Below, piece by piece: positions 11,901 through 22,575 of a stretch of 64,000 nucleotides of DNA. The notes below the pieces were generated by a model. That model had not been told where the DNA came from, searched no databases, and worked only from the letters and a program-made list of their open reading frames with translations. Each line of letters opens with the position of its first letter. The first letter of the stretch is position 1. Source of the DNA: Bromus sterilis (lineage: Eukaryota > Streptophyta > Magnoliopsida > Poales > Poaceae); assembly GCA_950022295.1 (NCBI GenBank), contig OX465600.1, positions 314,908,031-314,972,030 of the forward strand. The letters run 5' to 3'. The position numbers were made by a program, and so were the translations under genes.

Positions 11901-14313
11901 ATAAGTGTGATTTAATGTTTGTAGATGGCATATGTAGGTCATGTGTCTGACGTTGTTCACGGACATGGGCTAACACTTAGTAAAATCGTCGATCAGTATG
12001 TGGAAACTCTCGGTACGTGTCTACCGGTGTGAATAATGTGTTCAACCTTGGTTTTCCATGTACATATGTGCTAAACAAACATAGATAGATAAAAAAGTCC
12101 ATTGGTCCATCCTTGTACGGAGAAAGCTATAAGGGTAGATCTGCGGGCCCCCCCGATCTAGGGTTTCGGGGGTGAATGATCGTCGGAGGGCCGGAATCAT
12201 TGGAAAACCTGCATGTGGAGCTAGGTTATGTTTATAAGTGTGATTTAATGTTTGTAGATGGCATATGTAGGTCATGTGTCTGACGTTGTTCACGAACATG
12301 GGTTAACACTTAGTAAAATCGTCGATCCGTATGTGGAAACTCCCGGTACGTGTCTACCGGTGTGAATAATGTGGTGAAATGTGTTCAACCTTGGTTTTCC
12401 ATGTACATATGTTCTAAACAAACATAGATAGATAAAAAAGTCCATTGGTACATCCTCTTACGGAGAAAGCTATAAGGATAGATCTGCGCCCCCCCCCCCG
12501 ATCTAGGGTTTCGGGGGTGAATGACCGTCGGAGGGCCGGAATCATTGGAAAACCAGCATGTGGAGCTAGGTTATGTTTATAAGTGTGATTTAATGTTTGT
12601 AGATGGCATATGTAGGTCATGTGTCTCACGTTGTTCACGGACATGGGCTAACACTTAGTAAAATCGTCAATCCGTATGTGGAAACTCTCGGTACGTGTCT
12701 ACCGGTGTGAATAATGTGGTGAAATGTGTTCAACCTTGGTTTTCCATGTACATATGTGCTAAACAAACATAGATAGATAAAAAAGTCCATTGGTCCATCC
12801 TCGTACGGAGAAAGCTATAAGGGTAGATCTGCGGGCCCCCCCGATCTAGGGTTTCGGGGGTGAATGACCGTCGGAGGGCCGGAATCATTGGAAAACCTGC
12901 ATGTGGAGTTAGGTTATGTTTATAAGTGTGATTTAATGTTTGTAGATGGCATATGTAGGTCATGTCTCTGACGTTGTTCACGGACATGGGCTAACACTTA
13001 GTAAAATCGTCGATCCGTATGTGGAAACTCCCGGTACGTGTCTACCGGTGTGAATAATGTGGTGAAATGTGTTCAACCTTTGTTTTCCATGTACATATGT
13101 GCTAAACAAACATACATAGATAAAAAAAGTCCATTGGTCCATCCTCGTACGGAGAAAGCTATAAGGGTAGATCTGCGGGGCCCCCCGATCTAGGGTTTCG
13201 GGGGTGAATGATCGTCGGAGGGCCGGAATCATTGGAAAACCTACATGTGGAACTAGGTTATATTTATAAGTGTGATTTAATGTTTGTAGATGGCATATGT
13301 AGGTCATGTGTCTGACGTTGTTCACGGACATGGGCTAACACTTAGTAAAATCGTCGATCAGTATGTGGAAACTCTCGGTACGTGTCTACCGGTGTGAATA
13401 ATGTGTTCAACCTTGGTTTTCCATGTACATATGTGCTAAACAAACATAGATAGATAAAAAGTCCATTGGTCCATCCTCGTACGGAGAAAGCTATAAGGAT
13501 AGATCTGCGGGCCCCCCGATCTAGGGTTTCGGAGGTGAATGACCGTCGGAGGGCCGCAATCATTGGAAAACCTGCATGTGGAGCTAGGTTATGTTTATAA
13601 GTGTGATTTAATGTTTGTAGATGGCATATGTAGGTCATGTGTCTGACGTTGTTCACGGACATGGGCTAACACTTAGTAAAATCGTCGATCCGTATGTGGA
13701 AACTCTCGGTACGTGTCTACCGGTGTGAATTGTGTTCAACCTTGGTTTTCCATATACATATGTGCTAAACAAACATAGATAGATAAAAAATTCCATTGGT
13801 CCATCCTCGTACGGAGAAAACTATAAGGTTAGATCTGCGGGCCCCCCCGATCTAGGGTTAGGGGGTGAATGACCGTCGGAGGGCCGAAATCATTGGAAAA
13901 CCTGCATGTGGAGCTAGGTTATGTTTATAAGTGTGATTTAATGTTTGTAGATGGCATATGTAGGTCATGTGTCTGACGTTGTTCACGGACATGGGCTAAC
14001 ACTTAGTAAAATCGTCGATCCGTATGTGGAAACTCTCGGTACGTGTCTACCGGTGTGAATTGTGTTCAACCTTGGTTTTCCATGTACATATGTGCTAAAC
14101 AAACATAGATAGATAAAAAAGTCCATTGGTCCATCCTCGTACGGAGAAAACTATAAGGTTAGATCTGCGGGCCCCCCCGATCTAGGGTTAGGGGGTGAAT
14201 GACCGTCGGAGGGCCGAAATCATTGGAAAACCTGCATGTGGAGCTAGGTTATGTTTATAAGTGTGATTTAATGTTTGTAGATGGCATATGTAGGTCATGT
14301 GTCTGACGTTGTT
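8992..14313. repeat. tandem array, ~16 monomers of ~340 bp
   Basis: Direct reading shows head-to-tail copies. Taking CCATGTACATATGTGCTAAA as phase, monomers begin at about 8998, 9319, 9669, 10012, 10358, 10699, 11033, 11379, 11722, 12057, 12399, 12744, 13087, 13421, 13750 and 14080; steps are 321 to 350 bp. The last copy is cut at about 14313. Each holds a variable C tract (about 5 to 16 C) before GATCTAGGGTTTCGGGGG. Monomers are >90 percent alike by eye. The sequence does not show the known Afa-family primer sites or 120-bp pSc119.2-like units that I could recognise. Minus-strand open frames of 60 to 117 codons recur in each monomer. Confidence 0.95.
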
Positions 14314-14989
14314 CTACGGTTAAATTTCAATCTGCCTGCAAAATTAATTTCAAAACTCTAGTGCTAGTGTGGGTTTGAAAAAGAAAATTAGCATTATGAA
14401 CCAATTCACTATAAAGAAAATGCTAACCATGTAACCGTGCAACATTTCGATAGTGTCATCGGTGATCATGAGGTGCACATTAAGGTTTAAAAAATGCATA
14501 TCAACCGCACATGATAATCAGAAAAGGAGGCTTATTGTCATCATGGGTATCATTTAATGTCATCAATGATTATTAAACCAGTGGGCCACACTTGTCCAAT
14601 GTTATTAGATCAGTAAACCGCCACACTTAGCCATCCACATTTTCTATGTTAGAACTAATCTCCCTACCAACCTTGATTAATGGAGCGCAACATCCCGCAA
14701 AATCGTAATCGTAAAAAAAAATCGTGTGACTTATCTAATCAAATCGTGTGTACATACGAATAATTAGTTTCTATTTATAGCATAGAAATCTGTTGTAATC
14801 ATGGTATGTGATCGGTGAAAAAAATTAGTTGTTTTTTATTTTAAAAAAGCATCACACGGGCCCGTCACATGCGATCGTTCTTTTCCTTCAGATTTTGATT
14901 TATTTTAAAAAACCATCACCACCTGTGCAGAAAAATCTGAAGCACAGATCAGGTCCAGCAGCCAGCTCGTACTTGGTTCATCAAATATG

Positions 14990-15090
14990 CCGGCAACGCA
15001 AATTATTGCATGTATGTATGCTAGCTCAGTTGGCCTTTGTCAAGGACTTGTAAGAAGAGGTCTGGAGTTCGAATCACGCTGCTGGCCCAT
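14990..15090 (+). repeat. tRNA-like / SINE-like segment with Pol III boxes
   Basis: TAGCTCAGTTGG (box A-like, near 15021) is followed about 40 bp later by GGAGTTCGAATC (box B, near 15063), then CACGCTGCTGGCCCA. This is the spacing of a tRNA gene or tRNA-derived SINE head, but an acceptor stem cannot be closed and no clean anticodon arm is seen. It is therefore called a tRNA-like relic. Confidence 0.45.
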
Positions 15091-15261
15091 CATCCGGAAA
15101 AAAAAAGTTCGAAGTTTGCCCAATTCTGCGAACCGTTTTTCTTTTTTTCCTGGGTTATTGTACTGCGGGTTGATTTTGCTAACAGGGAGGGGTGTTTTAG
15201 CAAAAATGCAAAAACGGACTAAGAAAGTCACCTCCCTTTATTATTAGGTATAGATAGGGAA

Positions 15262-15670
15262 ACTCCAAACGAAGCACGCGGGCATATGCACCCACTAATT
15301 CAAAAATCCAAAAAAAAATGCAAAGCAATTCCAAAAAACCCAAAATTTTGTGGAACGCAACATACTCATGCAAGTGACATCCGTGCAAAATTTCAGGGTA
15401 TTTCGACATTTGATTTTTGAAAACCAACGTACCACGAAATTCTTGATGAATAGTGCCGTTTTCCAAAAACCCTCACAGTCCCAAAATTTGTCATTTTTGA
15501 ATTGGATTACTCGAATGTTCAAACTTCACGAAACTTGCCATGGACTTCGCACACATGACCATCTTGCATCATACAAAAAATCCAAATTTTTTGGTTTTGT
15601 TTACTTTTTAAAAAACGGTTTTCAATAATAACATGTGCATATGCCCGCGCTATCAAAAAAGCAACTCTCA
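15262..15670. repeat. unclassified element with short inverted ends
   Basis: GCGGGCATATGCAC (about 15279) and its reverse complement GTGCATATGCCCGC (about 15635) flank a 370-bp A-rich stretch. The inverted ends suggest a small DNA element, but the target duplication is not clear. Overlapping open frames on both strands lack motifs. Confidence 0.4.
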
Positions 15671-17520
15671 GATAGATAGATATAGATATAGATAGATATG
15701 GTTTATAGGAATTAGGATCGAAACCAATAGTACTTTTTCTACTACTTTTTCTACTGTGAACTACTTTAACTTCGAAAATAAATATTCCGCTGACTCCAAT
15801 CCAATGTAAATCAACCCCTCATTTTGTGATGCCTATAGCAAAGCACTTAATATGTCAAGAATTTCTTGTGTTTTCTCCGTGCAATGCAACTAGGAATATT
15901 TAATTACACATTCGTATGTTTTAAATTCTTGTAGGATATACACATACCACGCAATATGTAGGGTTCCTTTGTGCGTGCATTTCGGAATCCTGTAGGCTAG
16001 GAAGTGAAGATGATAACTTCAGGCCATACTTCTGCTTTTTCTTTCTTTTTTGCTTCAACGAGGGTTTGGATCCCATATTTTCTCCGGACATTTTCGTCGT
16101 TTGTCACAGCAGCCCTCATGTATGCGACGAATGGCATGTTTAAAAGTTTCGTGATGTTTCTAGAACAGAGCAAATCACGTGAGTCAATTATTCACCTAGG
16201 TATTTTGTGGTTTGTTCGAAGTTGTATTTGGCTAAACTCCATCTGGTGTGTCAAATCAACTTCCAACATTAGTACCGTTATCATCCTCTAGGTGAGGAAA
16301 TGCAATAAGACCTACGGTTTAACTCTTTAAGTATATTTATTTATCATCACTGTTATTTTCTAATCTTCTTATCTCCAAGTGAAATTACTAGCTCCCTTAG
16401 TTTTTTTTTACCATCCCTCGACTTCATTAACTCGTATTGTTTACAAGGATGGGATCAAAAGGTGAATCACGCTAGATCTGACAACCGACATCTAAATGAA
16501 ATTCTTCGATCCATGTTAGTTGTCGTGGAAACGGAATTATGTGGACGAGCGCAAATTAATATGGATCGAAGGAGTACAATTTTCGCCAAATAGTAGGCTT
16601 CATGAATCATGAGGTTCTTCATGCCAGGAAGCACTTGTTGATTTTTTTTTCTATTAAGAGGGGAGTGAGTGGGCTGCCCGGTCCTATTATAAGATATGGG
16701 CCTTCTTACACATGCGCATCTATGTATCGCATCATTTTACACAAGACTGAACAAAAACTCTCAGCAGGAGAGGACGAGCATGGGATGTGCATGGGAGACT
16801 CCGAGCATTCGAAAAATGGTTAAACGAGTTTTTGAAAAAAAATCAAGCATTTAAAAAATGTTAAATGTGTATAAAGGAATTTCTACCATCTATTCACAAA
16901 ATATTACTCCCTCCAATCCATAATAAATGCCGCTCATCTAGTACAATCCATTATGGATCGGAGAAAGTATGTGATATTTGAAAAAAAAACGTTTAGAAAA
17001 ATATAATTTATTTGGAAAATGTTAATCATATATTATATAACTGTTAACAGTGTGTGAAAATGTTTATCATGTACTATTTAAAAAATGTTAAACGACTATG
17101 AAAATTGTTAAATGTGTATATGAAAAAATCATAAAATAAAAATGCGAAAATAATGAAAAGGGTCAAAACCGATGAAAATAAAAAACAAACAAACCCATTG
17201 AAAAACTGAAAAGGAAGCAAACGTGAAAATGTACGAGAGAAACGTGTAAAAAAATAAAATGGTCAAAAATGATGAATAAACATAAAAACTAAAAAGATCA
17301 GTGAAAACTAAAAAAGAAACAAATAACGGAGAGAAAAAAACCCGAAGGAAACCAGTGATAATAATGGAGAGAAAAAAACAGACAAAACCAACGAACAAAA
17401 AGCATCCAGCGGAGAGAAAAACTTAAAATGGTCTGGCCACTAGGACGCGAGGGTTTTTCTTCGGTCTCGCTGAGTGCGAGAAATAGCAGCATTATGAAGA
17501 AGCCCTTCCTTCGAGGAAAA
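15671..17520. other. intergenic; one short Stowaway, otherwise nothing
   Basis: A (GATA)-like run occurs at 15670-15705. From 16810 to 17440 the sequence is very A-rich with repeated AAAATGTTAA words, and its minus-strand open frames are pure low-complexity Phe/Ser/Leu. No gene is supported upstream of the ARL2 promoter. Confidence 0.5.
16907..16967. mobile_element. short Stowaway-family MITE
   Basis: A 61-bp element starting CTCCCTCCAATCCATAATAA and ending with the imperfect complement (CCATTATGGATCGGAGAAAG), flanked by TA at 16905-16906 and 16968-16969. Shorter than a full Stowaway, so internally deleted. Confidence 0.8.
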
Positions 17521-17529
17521 TGCCACTTG

Positions 17530-18423
17530 GCCCAGTAGGCCCATAATCAACCCATCGGGCCCACTGAGAGAGATCGAGAGAGCTCGCTCATTCTCCTCTG
17601 TCAGATTCAGAACCAGCATCTCCATCCATCACAGCTCTGCTCCTCTCGCCGTCGCCGTCGCCGCCGCCGCCGCCGCCGTCCAGCTCCGCACCCTCCTCCG
17701 CCGTCTCACCGCACGCCCAGGCCCAAGGCCCCGGTCCTTCTCCTTCGGCAGGTGAGCACGCACGTACCCTCCACTCTACCACCTCCGGCGGTTCATGTCA
17801 GATAATGGTGCGGCCGCCCTGCCTGCTGCTGTATCAATTCCAATGTGATCTACAGAAATTCTTAGCGTGGTAAGAGAAAAAGCGATTTCGGTTAGCGATG
17901 CAGCGCCATGCCCTTCAGAGTTCAGTGGTCGGTCATAAACATTGTATGTGAATTTTTGAGATTGCTTACCCATATCCATCCCATTGAGGTTTGGTCATGA
18001 CATTCTAAGCTTAGTCAGTAGGTATATGGTTAAAAATAGAGTCTTGGTAATAAGTCAGTGGTTGGTCATACATTCTGATCTGCAGCTCATGTCTTCTGGG
18101 ATCAGACTTTATTAGCTTTGAATTTACAAGAGTAAAGATCTATGTGAGAAGCACAAACCACATGCTTGATCTTCACTAGTTACACAAGTCATGGCCCTGC
18201 ATTACATCACCAACGCATTCTGTTATTCTCGGTTAAGTTTTTGTATGCCTTTGGGGGTCGAGTCGATACCCGCCTGACTTCGATCACCAAGTTTCTCGGC
18301 TGACTTAAAATTTCATTCACAAGTCTTGTTCATGTGTGACTGTACCTACCTGTTCCCCCTCTCTTCATCTTTTTTCTATACAAAATTCCTAATACTGTGA
18401 TTCCTCTACTGGGCCACCTCCAG
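17530..18423 (+). promoter_or_regulatory. ARL2 promoter-proximal region, 5' UTR exon and 5' UTR intron
   Basis: A GA/CT-rich then (GCC)n leader (about 17580-17750) ends in CGGCAG followed by GTGAGC at 17752. The matching acceptor is CTCCAG at 18418-18423, two bases before the ATG at 18425. The 5' UTR intron would therefore be 17752-18423 (672 bp), a usual arrangement for constitutive plant genes. The transcription start is not visible and 17530 is an estimate. Confidence 0.6.
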
Positions 18424-18424
18424 A

Positions 18425-21400
18425 ATGGGTCTCCTCAGCATCATCAGGAAAATCAAGCGCAAGGAAAAGGAGATGCGGATTCTCATGGTGTAAGCATCCT
18501 GCTCCATTCCTTTTTTTGCTCTCTTATTTTACCCCCAGATTCCTCCTATCCAAACGGACTACTATTCTTCGTCCTTAGGTTGATATATATGCTTCTTGAC
18601 TTTCAAGGTTTGTGTCATTCAGTTCCTTGTTCTTTTTGATTGATTTGTTTTCACCAATGTAAAATTGACAGTGGCCTGGACAACTCGGGTAAGACGACAA
18701 TTGTGCTCAAGATAAATGGGGAGGATACCAGCGTCATCAGCCCTACTCTTGGCTTCAATATCAAGACCATCCAGTACCAAAAGTATGTACTAAGTTCATT
18801 GCTTATTTATCAAGTTATTAAAAATTCCATAACAAGAAACACGGCTTCCAGTTAATGTTATATTTGATCATTCCAACTCTACAGTATTGCCATCAAAATG
18901 TCAGTTGCAGTAACTTAAGGTGCTGCGAGGAGTTTTAGAGTACTTTGGGTTGATCATTCCAATTTTATAGTATCTCTAGGAAATGCCACCTGTACTATTA
19001 ACTAAAGGTGTTCTGGGAGATTTCATAGTAAGTTTAGCACATCTAATGGTAGGTCTCAACAAAGGAGGTCTAAAAATGCATGTGCTACTAAATATTTTTT
19101 TCTGACTGGTGTGCTACTAGATATTACCACTTGTCTATCAACAGTGTGAGAATTTTTTATGTACCATGGCATTGTTGCTATGTTAGATCATGTCTCCTAA
19201 CTGTTGCAAGCATCAAGCATGCCATAGATTCTGCTAAGTCAAGGGCACCAGCCTTGTCTTTGTAGTTGCATAAGATAATTACAGGAACAATCTTGTAATC
19301 TGTGATTGTTGTTTGGAAGTTAGTTATTAATCAATACAATTTCAACAGCTTTAGATGACCTCATCCGAATTACTGCTGGTGGAGAGTATTGGTGTGTAGT
19401 GCTTGAGCTAAAATTGACCGAATATGGTCCAGTAGTATTTGAGCCGTGCAGCTAGGTTCTTGGGGAAAAGATAAGAGTGGGAGATGCCCATAGATATGTT
19501 TGGGAATTTGGTGAGTCATAGTGTCATACTGCTCCGTAACCACAAGCATCAAAGTGTACTTTCACATCAATGTTTTCAAGTGGGAAGAGCAGAGGGCAAT
19601 ATTAAAATTTGACAATGACGCACTGCAATTTTTATGACTTTTCTGGGAATTTTTTTGACAATGTTAGAGATAGAGTAGGACAACTATGACACTAAACGGT
19701 ACAATCAGGCGAATCGATGGTCCATTTTGGCTTGTTTCTAAGTCTACGTCAGTCAGCATCAGTTGTGTTTTCAGCCTACGACGAAGGAAGCGGCATGGGT
19801 GGTTGTACTTTTAGCATTCAAAGTAGGCCATGAAATTGCTAATCTGCATTAATCTGAGAAAGTAGCAAATCACATCGGTGAAAATACAACGTATTTTGGC
19901 CAATATATTGATACCTGTTCGATGCCCATCACTCATGAATCATGGTGGTCAAGAACTCAAAATGCATTCAGTACGGTCATGAGGAACAGCATAACAGATT
20001 GCCAAGAATTGATATGGGATGTTGGGGGGCAGTAACTCTACAGTATGCCTATCAAAATGTTAGTTGCAGTAACTAAAGTGCTCCGAGAAGTTTTAGGGTA
20101 CTTTAGGTTGATCATTCCAATTTTATAGTATCTCTAGGAAATGCCACCTGTATTATTAACTAAAGGTGTTCTGGGAGATTTCATAGTGCTACTAGATATT
20201 ATCACTCTAATACTAGGTCTCAAAAAAAGGTCTCAAAAATGCATGTGCTACTAGATATTACCACTTTTCTGTCAACGGTGTGAAGAGTCGTTTATTTACC
20301 ATGGCATCTTTTGCTATGTTAGATCATGTCTACTAACTGTTGCAAGTATGCCATAGATTCTGTCAAGTCAAAGGCACCCTAGTCTTTGTAGTTCCATAAG
20401 ATAATTAGAGGAACAATCTTGTAATATGAGCTTGTTGTTTGGAAGGATAGTGATTAATAAATACAATTTCATCAGCTTTAGATGATCTCATTCAAGTTAC
20501 TGCTGGTGGAGAGTATTGTTGTGTAGTGCATCAACTAAAATTGACCAAATGTGGGTCCAGTAGTATTCGAGCTGTGCAGCTAGGTTCTTGGGGAAAAGCT
20601 AAGAGAGGCAGATGCCCATAGATATGTGTTTGGGAATTTTGTGAGTCATATTGCTCCACAACCACAAGCACCAAAGTGTACTTTGGCATCAATGTTTTCA
20701 AGTGGTAAGAGCAGAGGACAATATTAAAATTCAACACTGACTATGCAATTTTGATGACTTCTGGTCAGAAAAATGACAATTTTAGAGACAGAGTAGGACA
20801 ACTGGGACACCAAGTGGTACAATCAGACGATGTGATGGTCCATTTCATCTTGTTTTTAGGTCTCCGTCTGTCGCCTACTACATAGGTGGTTCTACTTTTA
20901 GCATTGAAAGTAGGCAATGAAATTGGTAATCTGCCTTAATCTGAGAAAGTATTAAATCACATCAGTGAAAATACTGCGTACATATTTTGGCCAATATTCT
21001 GACTGCTGCTTGATGCGACTCATCACTCGAATCATGGTGATCAAAAGCTCAAGCTGCATCGGTTACGGTCAGGGGAACAGCAGAACAAATTGCCAAGAAT
21101 TGATGATGCTATGATTGTGTCAGGTACTCGCTGAACATATGGGATGTTGGGGGGCAGAAGACCATCCGTTCGTACTGGAGGAACTACTTCGAGCAGACTG
21201 ACGGTCTAGTCTGGGTGGTCGACAGTTCTGATGTCCGAAGGCTTGATGATTGCCGCGCTGAGCTCCACAATCTTTTGAAAGAAGAGGTAAACCGCCTGGT
21301 GAATACCACTGATCAGTAATCATCTGCTTTAGCGTAATTTGTCTTGAAATTTTGCTTCGAACTATTTAGCTGAAAACCAGCAAAAGTTAATGTTTACTGT

Positions 21401-21858
21401 TTAGCATCAGGAAACCCTTGGGACTTGGTTTGTGTGTTGTCATGTTCAACTATTTGGGTGATCTTTGAAATGTTGATTGCAGAGACTAGCTGGATCATCG
21501 CTGCTAGTTTTCGCGAATAAGCAAGACATTCAGGGTGCTTTGAAGCCCGACGAAATCGCCAAGGTAATTCTTATTATTACTTGGGAGTCGCATGATCATC
21601 ATCTTCTGAACCAGGCTGGTTTTGTGCTGCAAGGAATAGTCGAAACCTCGGAAACTAATCCTCAAGTTTAGTTGTGTTGTTCAAAGTTTGATGATAACCG
21701 AAGTCGAGTTTTGGATTCAGGTTCTGAATCTTGAAGTGATGAACAAGGACCGGCACTGGAAGATCGTCGGCTGCAGCGCCTACTCGGGCGACGGTCTGCT
21801 CCAGGGCTTCGACTGGCTGGTCCAGGACATCGCCTCCCGCATCTACGTCCTCGACTGA
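18425..21858 (+). CDS. ARL2: ARL2-type small GTPase (TITAN5/HALLIMASCH homologue)
   Basis: Five coding exons join in frame: 18425-18489, 18672-18782, 21124-21286, 21483-21563 and 21721-21858, all with GT..AG borders, giving 185 aa, the usual length of ARL2. The protein begins MGLLSIIRKIKRKEKEMRIL. G1 is GLDNSGKT (23-30), the switch I Thr is T47, switch II is WDVGGQ (65-70), G4 is NKQD (125-128) and G5 is SAY (159-161). In plants (TTN5) and animals ARL2 acts with tubulin-folding cofactors and is needed for microtubule assembly and cell division; that function is inferred from family. The second intron (18783-21123, 2.3 kb) is made of two diverged copies of one ~1.1-kb segment. The gene is convergent with the RNA-binding protein gene. 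The frame is intact and it looks functional. Confidence 0.95.
18873..21122 (+). repeat. tandem duplication inside ARL2 intron 2
   Basis: Copy A (about 18873-20032) and copy B (about 20033-21122) match along their length: for example CTAGGAAATGCCACCTGTA at 18973 and 20138, and TACTGCTGGTGGAGAGTATT at 19371 and 20500. Copy A ends with the 21-bp block at 20012-20032 that is identical to coding exon 3 at 21137-21157. Copy A lacks the splice acceptor. Confidence 0.9.
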
Positions 21859-22575
21859 AACAGCAACAAAACCCTCCTGGATTTAGCGATATGCGCACTC
21901 CATTGCTGTTATATATCTATGTAATCTGATCAAGTTTGAAGGATGTTTTGACATTGCTGCTCTAATATCAAAGCCTGAATGATATGCACATTGTAATGAG
22001 AAGTTAAATCTTCAGCATCACTTGCCAGTGATGTATCAAAAATGCCTGAATGAGATGGCCATAGCAACATAAAAAAGCATCTCTAGCATCAGTTGTTGAC
22101 ATGGTTTGATCTGTTGCAAACAGAGTCTGATCTGTTATCCATGGAAGCTGAAAAACAGATCGATAAATTGCTTCATCATCAGAGAATAAAAAAAAAGGTA
22201 AACAGCAAACATTGAAGACAGAGATGATATATGACACCATGATTCTTTTTCTTCGTCCATTGATTTTCGATTCACTGAAAAGTAAAACAGATAGGATCCC
22301 AACATCACATCCCGATCAATCAATCCATGATCGAAGGGGATTGCTGCGTCACCGATAACCGACCCGACTGAAACTGCAACACACGACGACAGAGTTTTCT
22401 TCCTCGCGTAACCAGCTCTAATTAACCCCACACAGCAGAGAGACACTCGAGCCCGCGATCAAAAACACCACACACACACAGACTCCGACCGACACGAACT
22501 GAAGACGACGACGACGATAACTTGTTGACGAAGAAGATGGTAGATAGGTAGATCGATGGATCGATCACCGGCCGC
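21859..22575. other. convergent intergenic region / 3' UTRs
   Basis: The 717 bp between two convergent stop codons should hold both 3' UTRs. No repeat or gene is seen. Overlapping minus-strand open frames near 22004-22446 lack any motif. Confidence 0.6.

Larger units (their letters stand above)
8922..15254 (-). mobile_element. Helitron-like element 3 enclosing a tandem array
   Basis: On the minus strand it starts TCTATACCTAATAATAAAG (plus 15236-15254, flanking A from T at 15255) and ends ...TTGCAACGCACGGGTATTGTACTAA, followed by a T that is the first base of element 2. This is the A^T insertion rule of Helitrons. The terminal hairpin is weaker than in elements 1 and 2. Its interior is occupied mostly by the ~340-bp tandem array at 8992-14313, plus about 900 bp of AT-rich sequence with a Pol III box-like segment. 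No Rep/helicase ORF is present, so it is non-autonomous. Confidence 0.6.

Noticed and set aside
9427..14210. CTAGGGTTTCGGGGG as telomeric repeat
   Set aside because: TAGGGTTT occurs once per monomer and is not in tandem, so it is not telomeric DNA.
8992..14313. CRISPR-like array
   Set aside because: Monomers of ~340 bp are repeated throughout, with no short repeats separated by unique spacers, in a plant nuclear context.
17129..17492. Phe-rich membrane-like frames on minus
   Set aside because: They come from A-rich low-complexity DNA (poly-T on minus) and have no start context or homologue.
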